Positions 60,301 to 64,000 of a stretch of 64,000 nucleotides of DNA are shown in pieces; the stretch's first letter is position 1; each line of letters opens with the position of its first letter. Under the pieces are notes generated by a model that was not told the DNA's origin, did not search any database, and saw only the letters and a list, made by a program, of their open reading frames with translations. The stretch covers positions 20,412-84,411 of the forward strand of contig JAJFFD010000129.1 in the NCBI GenBank assembly GCA_021776805.1. Direction: 5' to 3'. The stretch is from Planctomycetota bacterium. Lineage in GTDB: Bacteria; Planctomycetota; UBA1135; UBA2386. Position numbers and translations under genes: made by a program.

Positions 60301-60777
60301 CGTGGCGCCTTGATTCTTGCTGTTGGTCGTGATGGACAGCCCCTGGGGAGTTTGCCGATCGCGCGCAGCAATGCGGATGGCAGCGCCTGGTTGTCCGGCC
60401 TAGCTGCGGGACCAACGCGAATCGTAGCGCGCGCGGAGGGTCTGGCGCCTGCCGCCTCACCCCTCCAATCCCTTGTCCCGGGGCAACAGGCCGAATTCAG
60501 GCTGAAGCTCAGTCAAGGGACGAAGGTCTCGATCAGGGCTGCTGATCGAGATGGAACAACGCTGGAGGGCGCGAGGATCAGTGCACGCTGGCCTGGTGGC
60601 CCCTGGTTGCCCACTGCGCTGCTGAGCCCGAAACGCGAGGAGGATGGCAGCCTGGACCTGGGCCCCTTGCCTGCGGGCGAAATCGAGTTCAGCGTCAGCC
60701 ATCCGCGGGCCAGTTTCAGCGCCAAGAGGAGCATCCCCAGCGGCTCGCGCGTGTCACTGGTAATCAGTCCGAACTAG
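57319..60777 (+). CDS. Second giant carboxypeptidase-regulatory-like repeat protein
   Basis: An 1152-residue protein with an N-terminal anchor (IYLAIPALLVLAALAWLL), an acidic linker and about ten beta modules. The repeated pattern is G-x-V-x-x-x-x-G-x-P-V-A-x-A-x-V (for example GRVLSPDGMPVAEARVSI, GRVRDSEDNSPVAGAVLRL) with turns reading FFTLEGLAPGKHTL. No catalytic domain is seen. It is a paralogue in style of the 7286-10132 product but has no linked kinase or acyltransferase. An envelope scaffold is likely. Confidence 0.75.
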   Translation: MAKRIYLAIPALLVLAALAWLLSEELGLSGDERPLQNPDQGEILAEEGIDLQPDPTELLPEPGTEPDRERVTDPLRAEYSVSGRLDTRADIPINDAKILIYKGAPGDRPPSFSSMMDMQATQTARENILNFRIEGEPIASSPVMLDGSFEVRGLRESHLRISLQHSYYALLRPLPVHLSQGLGQGALETVDLGTIDTYCGGQIIGRVLGIDAAEGRKVQALVTLDPMMVIKDPQVFFSASTNVSGQTTTLDQDGGFTLTAVWPSPMVRMHYRDADGYAQSQSFSLQAGETREVLMRAMSPASMQVLVKDENGKAVEAARIRLTPVEGIGDMRLRAVLTQHAKTGADGQGRIDGLIPGQYSLHVKRQGLLDYLGEHPSGEQVVEVSLRHGATLSGIVVNSDDEPVAGAKIAEVPVITVPLLGDISDAVGSGALARAAAGSDFVADEEGKFLVTGVPREGTLALGAFHEDFVGGVTSGLSPGDQDVKITMQRAGSIRGRVLGLGEEPLADFEVRSIVKMMMIMDRPTSIERVHDSEDGQFHMTSVPPGNATLQVSAEGHGRWSQRVTIEEGREFALGDIQLAAAGVIKGRVLSPDGMPVAEARVSIKTGGLSDNPIFAMFSPQNDCESDHEGFFTLEGLAPGKHTLLATVEGFASGESQRTEVKAGEVVEGVEVMMTEGGSIAGRLILPEGHLAEDWQILVNRQPQGSARHAELTEDLSFRVDHLDPGSYQVQAMDLKGFAKMSAEMARETIPGRPPNIGKLIGEAQELSIASRARVREGQVTEVLLDGSEIESGGILLQCKVWLGDAPLSSGFVEIQSASNNQPRVTAAMIQEGELRLSGLAPGVIQLQARSGITLTPLGDPLLVEIPEGESVIHREWRIPGGKISGRVRDSEDNSPVAGAVLRLRSEASIREGRDQDFGFTMSDGDGAFAFEGLSAGDYGLFAENSLLGGPERSGGRLEGLHLDEGGSLEDLEVLVEPGSGLAIMVTGPLGRPIRGALILAVGRDGQPLGSLPIARSNADGSAWLSGLAAGPTRIVARAEGLAPAASPLQSLVPGQQAEFRLKLSQGTKVSIRAADRDGTTLEGARISARWPGGPWLPTALLSPKREEDGSLDLGPLPAGEIEFSVSHPRASFSAKRSIPSGSRVSLVISPN

Positions 60778-60841
60778 GGCCTGTCTCCCGCCAAGCCTCC
60801 TCCTGGAGCAATCCCAGGCCTGACCCTATCGTCTTCATTCC

Positions 60842-61714
60842 GTGGCCACGCCTTACACACCAATCAAATACGCGACCTTCTTCTGGCTGCTGCTGGCGCT
60901 CTTCGGGATGTTCGCCGGCCTGCAACTCAGCCGCAGCGCGCTATTCATCCCAGGCGTGCTGCTCGCTTTCTTCAGCTTTGTGTCTGCAGGGCGGATGGTC
61001 ACCCGGCTCATTCGCATTGCGGCCATGGAGCAGGTCTTGCTCAGCGATAGTCGCTCGGAGCTTTTCAATGAGTTTCGCCAGTCCAGTCTTGCTCAACAGA
61101 TCCTGACACTTCTGGTGGCAGTCGCTGAAGTCGATGGCGAAGCCGGCCAGCAAGAGCGCGGCTTGATTCGCCAGTTCTTGCTCGAGCGATTCTCCGATCC
61201 CGCGATTCAGAGACAACTCAACACCTGGAATCACGGCGCCATTCCCGCAAGCCAGCTGGGGCCGCTCGTACATAAGCTTCGCCTGCAACTCAGCTCCCCG
61301 GAGTGTGAGACGGTCTTCTTCTGGTGCTGCCTCATCGCTCTCATCGATCGCAAATTCGATACCCGCGAGCACGAAATCCTTCAGCTAGTGGCCAAGCATC
61401 TCGGGATGCCTCCTTATCACGCCAGGAGAATCTTTCACCATGCCAAGCATCGAATCATGCTCGAGGAGGAAAGCTCCAATGATCGATTCGGCCGCCAGCA
61501 GTCCAGGCCGCAGGCTCGTTCTCGAGAGTCCCGAGCCTTCGAAATCCTTGGTCTTTCAGAAGGTGCCAGCAAAGACGAGGTAAGAGCCCGGCACCGCGAA
61601 CTGGTAAAGAAGTACCACCCTGATGCCCATTCCCACCTTGGGCCAATCGCAGCCCAGGAAGCAACGGAGCGCTTTCAAGAGGTGCAAGAAGCCTATGAGA
61701 TTCTGACGGCTTGA
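60842..61714 (+). CDS. DjlA-like protein: membrane anchor, TerB-like domain, J domain
   Basis: A 290-residue protein starting at a GTG. One or two N-terminal hydrophobic segments (FFWLLLALFGMFAGLQL, FIPGVLLAFFSFVSAG) anchor it; residues 80-200 look like a TerB domain (LVAVAEVDGEAGQQERGLI, then REHEILQLVAKHLGM). The C-terminal J domain (AFEILGLSEGASKDEVRARH) carries HPD at 259-261. The layout equals E. coli DjlA, a membrane-bound DnaK co-chaperone linked to envelope stress. Confidence 0.85.
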   Translation: MATPYTPIKYATFFWLLLALFGMFAGLQLSRSALFIPGVLLAFFSFVSAGRMVTRLIRIAAMEQVLLSDSRSELFNEFRQSSLAQQILTLLVAVAEVDGEAGQQERGLIRQFLLERFSDPAIQRQLNTWNHGAIPASQLGPLVHKLRLQLSSPECETVFFWCCLIALIDRKFDTREHEILQLVAKHLGMPPYHARRIFHHAKHRIMLEEESSNDRFGRQQSRPQARSRESRAFEILGLSEGASKDEVRARHRELVKKYHPDAHSHLGPIAAQEATERFQEVQEAYEILTA

Positions 61715-61740
61715 TAGCCGGGCCCGGTTATCTTCAGCCC

Positions 61741-62151
61741 ATGGTCACAATTCAGGCAGTCTACGAAGGCGATCTCCACTGTGAAGCCACGCACGGCCCG
61801 TCAGGGACCAAGCTCAGCACGGACGCACCCAAGGACAATCAAGGACGGGGCGAATCCTTCTCGCCAACGGACCTCTTGGCAACGGGCCTCTTGACCTGCG
61901 TCATGACAATCATGGGAATAGCCGCAGGCAAAAAGGACTTGGATGTCGTTGGCATGAAGGGCAAGGTCGTGAAGCACATGGTCGCGGATCCTAGCCGCCG
62001 CATTGGCGCACTGGATCTCGAGATCAGCTTGCCAGCTACACTCGATATTAGCTCCAGGAAGATGCTCGAGGAGATCGCGGCTACTTGCCCGGTCTGCCAC
62101 AGCATCAGCCCGAAGATCGACGTCAAGGTCTCCTTCTCCTACGCAGACTGA
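61741..62151 (+). CDS. OsmC/YhfA-family protein
   Basis: A 136-residue OsmC-like protein. FSPTDLLATGLLTCVMTIMG holds the first conserved Cys and IAATCPVCHSISPKI the second, as in thiol peroxidases of the Ohr/OsmC family; the CPVCHS form is nearer to YhfA. It should reduce organic hydroperoxides or bind thiols in the cytoplasm. The ATG at 61741 is preferred to the frame-opening TTG at 61711. It lies 26 bases after the DjlA-like gene and 3 bases before the MATE gene. Confidence 0.85.
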   Translation: MVTIQAVYEGDLHCEATHGPSGTKLSTDAPKDNQGRGESFSPTDLLATGLLTCVMTIMGIAAGKKDLDVVGMKGKVVKHMVADPSRRIGALDLEISLPATLDISSRKMLEEIAATCPVCHSISPKIDVKVSFSYAD

Positions 62152-62154
62152 GGC

Positions 62155-63507
62155 ATGAGTCCTTGGCGCACAGAGGTCCGCAAGACCCTGGCGCTGGCCC
62201 TACCGATCATCGCCGTGCAGATCGGCATGAAGGCCATGGGCACGGTGGATGTGATGATGGTGGGGCATCATTCGCCGCTAGGACTCGCCGCCATCACATT
62301 GGGCGAGCTCTACATCTGGAGCCTGCTCATCTTCGGATTGGGCATACTCGCTGCCCTCGATCCAGTGATCTCACAGGCCGTGGGAGCGCGCGACGAACTG
62401 GCTATCCGCCTGGGGATGCAACGCGGACTGTACCTGGCACTGATTCTGAGCCTGCCAGTCACTCTCGTATTGCTACCCGCGGAGTGGGTCTTCACCGCAC
62501 TTGATCAACCGGCAGAGATCATCCCGCAAGCAGCGGAATACGTTCTCTATTCCCTCCCCGGAGTACTGCCGTTCTTCGTGTACGCAGTCTTGCGGGTCAG
62601 CCTGCAGGCTCTCTCCTGCGTCAGGCCGATCGTGTTGGTTATCGTCCTCGCCAATCTTCTGAACGGATTCCTGGACTGGCTCCTCATCTTTGGCAACCTG
62701 GGATTCCCGGAATTGGGGCTTCGCGGCTCAGCCATCGCCACATCAATCTCACGCTGGATGATGGCCATGGGGCTTGTTGCCATGGCCTTCCCCAGATTGG
62801 GGCCCTACCTCCGCCCGAGCGGCGCCAGGGTGCTGGATAGAGTTGCCCTGTCCAAGCTTCTCAGGCTAGGGCTGCCAATCGGCTTTCAGTACTTCCTCGA
62901 AATGGGCGTCTTCGCGTTTACCGCCCTTCTCGTTGGGTGGTTTGGCTCAGTCTCCCTCGCTGGTCACCAGATTGCGATCAACCTCGCTTCTCTGACCTTC
63001 ATGATCCCCCTCGGCCTGTCCAGCGCAGTGGCAGTGCGCGTCGGCTATGCGATCGGCGCTGGCGACATGCAAGCGGCAAGATATGCCGCCAACGCTGCCC
63101 TCCTCTTCGGGGGAGGAGTCATGGTGATTTTTGCTGTCCTCTTTCTTGGGATGCCGCAAATCTTCACCCTGCCCTACACCAACGACCCTGAGGTCGTGGC
63201 TATCGCCATCACGCTCATTCCCATCGCCGGGGTATTCCAGGTCTTTGATGGTCTGCAAGTTGCTGCCCTCGGGATCCTCCGTGGAATGGGCAAGACCTTG
63301 GTTGCATCGATCGTGAGCCTCTTCGGCTATTGGGTGTTAGGGCTGCCTGTTGGCTGTCTGATGGCCTTTTACCTGGACCTAGGACCTGTCGGGCTCTGGT
63401 GGGGACTGGTCACCGCTTTGGGGACTGTCGCGATCATCTTGATGATCTCAGTTCGCAGACAACTTGCCGGTCCACTCTCGAGGATCGAAGGCGACAGCTC
63501 CGAGTGA
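62155..63507 (+). CDS. MATE-family efflux transporter
   Basis: A 450-residue, 12-helix multidrug and toxin extrusion protein. The N-terminus reads KTLALALPIIAVQIGMKAMG, followed by VDVMMVGHHSPLGLAAITLG; the internal duplication restarts near residue 235 with LLRLGLPIGFQYFLEMGVFA, then LAGHQIAINLASLTFMIPLG. It exports cationic compounds using a sodium or proton gradient (family knowledge). It ends the plus-strand run starting at 60842. Confidence 0.92.
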   Translation: MSPWRTEVRKTLALALPIIAVQIGMKAMGTVDVMMVGHHSPLGLAAITLGELYIWSLLIFGLGILAALDPVISQAVGARDELAIRLGMQRGLYLALILSLPVTLVLLPAEWVFTALDQPAEIIPQAAEYVLYSLPGVLPFFVYAVLRVSLQALSCVRPIVLVIVLANLLNGFLDWLLIFGNLGFPELGLRGSAIATSISRWMMAMGLVAMAFPRLGPYLRPSGARVLDRVALSKLLRLGLPIGFQYFLEMGVFAFTALLVGWFGSVSLAGHQIAINLASLTFMIPLGLSSAVAVRVGYAIGAGDMQAARYAANAALLFGGGVMVIFAVLFLGMPQIFTLPYTNDPEVVAIAITLIPIAGVFQVFDGLQVAALGILRGMGKTLVASIVSLFGYWVLGLPVGCLMAFYLDLGPVGLWWGLVTALGTVAIILMISVRRQLAGPLSRIEGDSSE

Positions 63508-63562
63508 AGCCTGGTCTTGCGGGCACTCACCGTTTGACGAATCCTTGCTCGAGTCAGAGATT

Positions 63563-63597
63563 AAAAGGGCCCGCCGCTTCCAAGGGAGCGGCGGGCC
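63563..63597 (-). terminator. Terminator of the right-edge gene
   Basis: A perfect 11-bp GC-rich stem (GGCCCGCCGCT at 63568-63578, AGCGGCGGGCC at 63587-63597, 8-base loop) is followed on the minus strand by CTTTTAA. It lies 48 bases after the stop of the minus-strand gene. It could also help end the MATE transcript from the other side. Confidence 0.8.
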
Positions 63598-63645
63598 ATA
63601 GAGCAGGTCTTTTTGATTGCTCACATCTCAGAGGGGTCTGCCCTA

Positions 63646-64000
63646 TCAAAGCTGTGCGAATGCTCTGAACGGAACGTTTGCGTCAGGCAGGATCACGCCG
63701 GAGCTAATCGAGCCGTTCTTGAACGCGACGGTCACGATGACGCCGGCCATGTTGTTGCCGTTGACACCTGTGCCACCGTCTGTGTCGGCATCGAATTCGA
63801 ACTTCGCGCCGTTGAGGAAGGTGTCTGCACTGAACGTGAAGTCCATTGTCAGGTAGTCACCGTTGGGGGAGCCGTAGGCAGTCGGGCCATCATCAGATCC
63901 AACCCAACCCTGCAGGGCCAAATCATCACAAGGCGTGGCGTTCTGCTGAGCGGTGCCAGCAAAGATCAAGCCTGTGGTGACTTCGGAGCCGTTGCGGTAG
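63646..64000 (-). CDS. Probable exported protein, N-terminus outside the window
   Basis: The frame is open to the window edge and gives 117 residues of the C-terminal part. It is rich in Gly, Asp, Asn and Thr (FEFDADTDGGTGVNGNNMAG) with one Cys and alternating beta strands, as in exported proteins. A TTG at 63969 is only an internal codon because coding-like sequence continues beyond it. The family is not recognised. It is followed by a strong terminator. Confidence 0.6.
   Translation of the reverse strand, partial: YRNGSEVTTGLIFAGTAQQNATPCDDLALQGWVGSDDGPTAYGSPNGDYLTMDFTFSADTFLNGAKFEFDADTDGGTGVNGNNMAGVIVTVAFKNGSISSGVILPDANVPFRAFAQL

Overview
The window is chromosomal DNA from a GC-rich Gram-negative bacterium, most likely a planctomycete. 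The pointers are a large secreted protein carrying a GAGCPGSAGTP-type module, a subtilase ending in what looks like the same module, an ECF sigma factor overlapping a membrane Ser/Thr kinase, giant membrane-anchored proteins built from carboxypeptidase-regulatory-like beta domains, and many small lipoproteins. The assignment rests on protein style only; no rRNA or single-copy marker is present.

Left chromosomal part (1-37270). It opens with the N-terminus of a ChaN-like lipoprotein (minus), then a plus-strand run: YfcC-type carrier, exonuclease III, PDZ aspartyl protease, YdjM-like membrane protein. A five-gene minus-strand operon follows (sigma factor, kinase, giant beta-domain protein, SGNH-like protein, MBOAT acyltransferase; 13227 down to 4784), which suggests signal-controlled acylation of an envelope polymer. 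Next are a subtilase, a thioesterase/amino-acid dehydrogenase pair, two lipoproteins, a GH113-like hydrolase, YgiQ, GloA, an M17 aminopeptidase, an EF-hand protein with charged repeats and a DUF5916 outer-membrane barrel. A sugar-nucleotide cluster (gmd, fcl converging on hddA, gmhA and a gmhB-like gene lacking its nucleophile), pilT, rnd and a ZIP-ArsP fusion permease complete this part.

Integrated element (37277-54411, about 17.1 kb). It is bounded by a 49-bp direct repeat that is the 3' end of tRNA-Asp(GTC). It has a tyrosine integrase at the left end, an AlpA/Xis-like HTH protein, a probable accessory segment (membrane GAF-like protein and partner, small zinc ribbon resembling Ogr/Delta, a large host-style secreted protein), and a tightly overlapping minus-strand operon running from a replication-initiator-like protein to the small and large terminase subunits. 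I find no portal, capsid, protease, tape measure, lysis gene or CI-type repressor, yet the genes are intact and overlapping. This is the gene content of a phage satellite rather than a decayed prophage. Inside one operon gene is an in-frame array of four 69-bp units, each carrying a 48-bp dyad, which is a candidate replication origin. Paired TGCCACAC motifs lie about 100 bp inside each att core.

Right chromosomal part (54440-64000). After the intact tRNA-Asp come a leader with hairpins, a secreted protein of unknown function, a deoxyhypusine-synthase-family enzyme, a second giant beta-domain protein, a DjlA-like TerB/J-domain protein, an OsmC-family protein, a MATE transporter, and a secreted protein cut by the window edge with its terminator.
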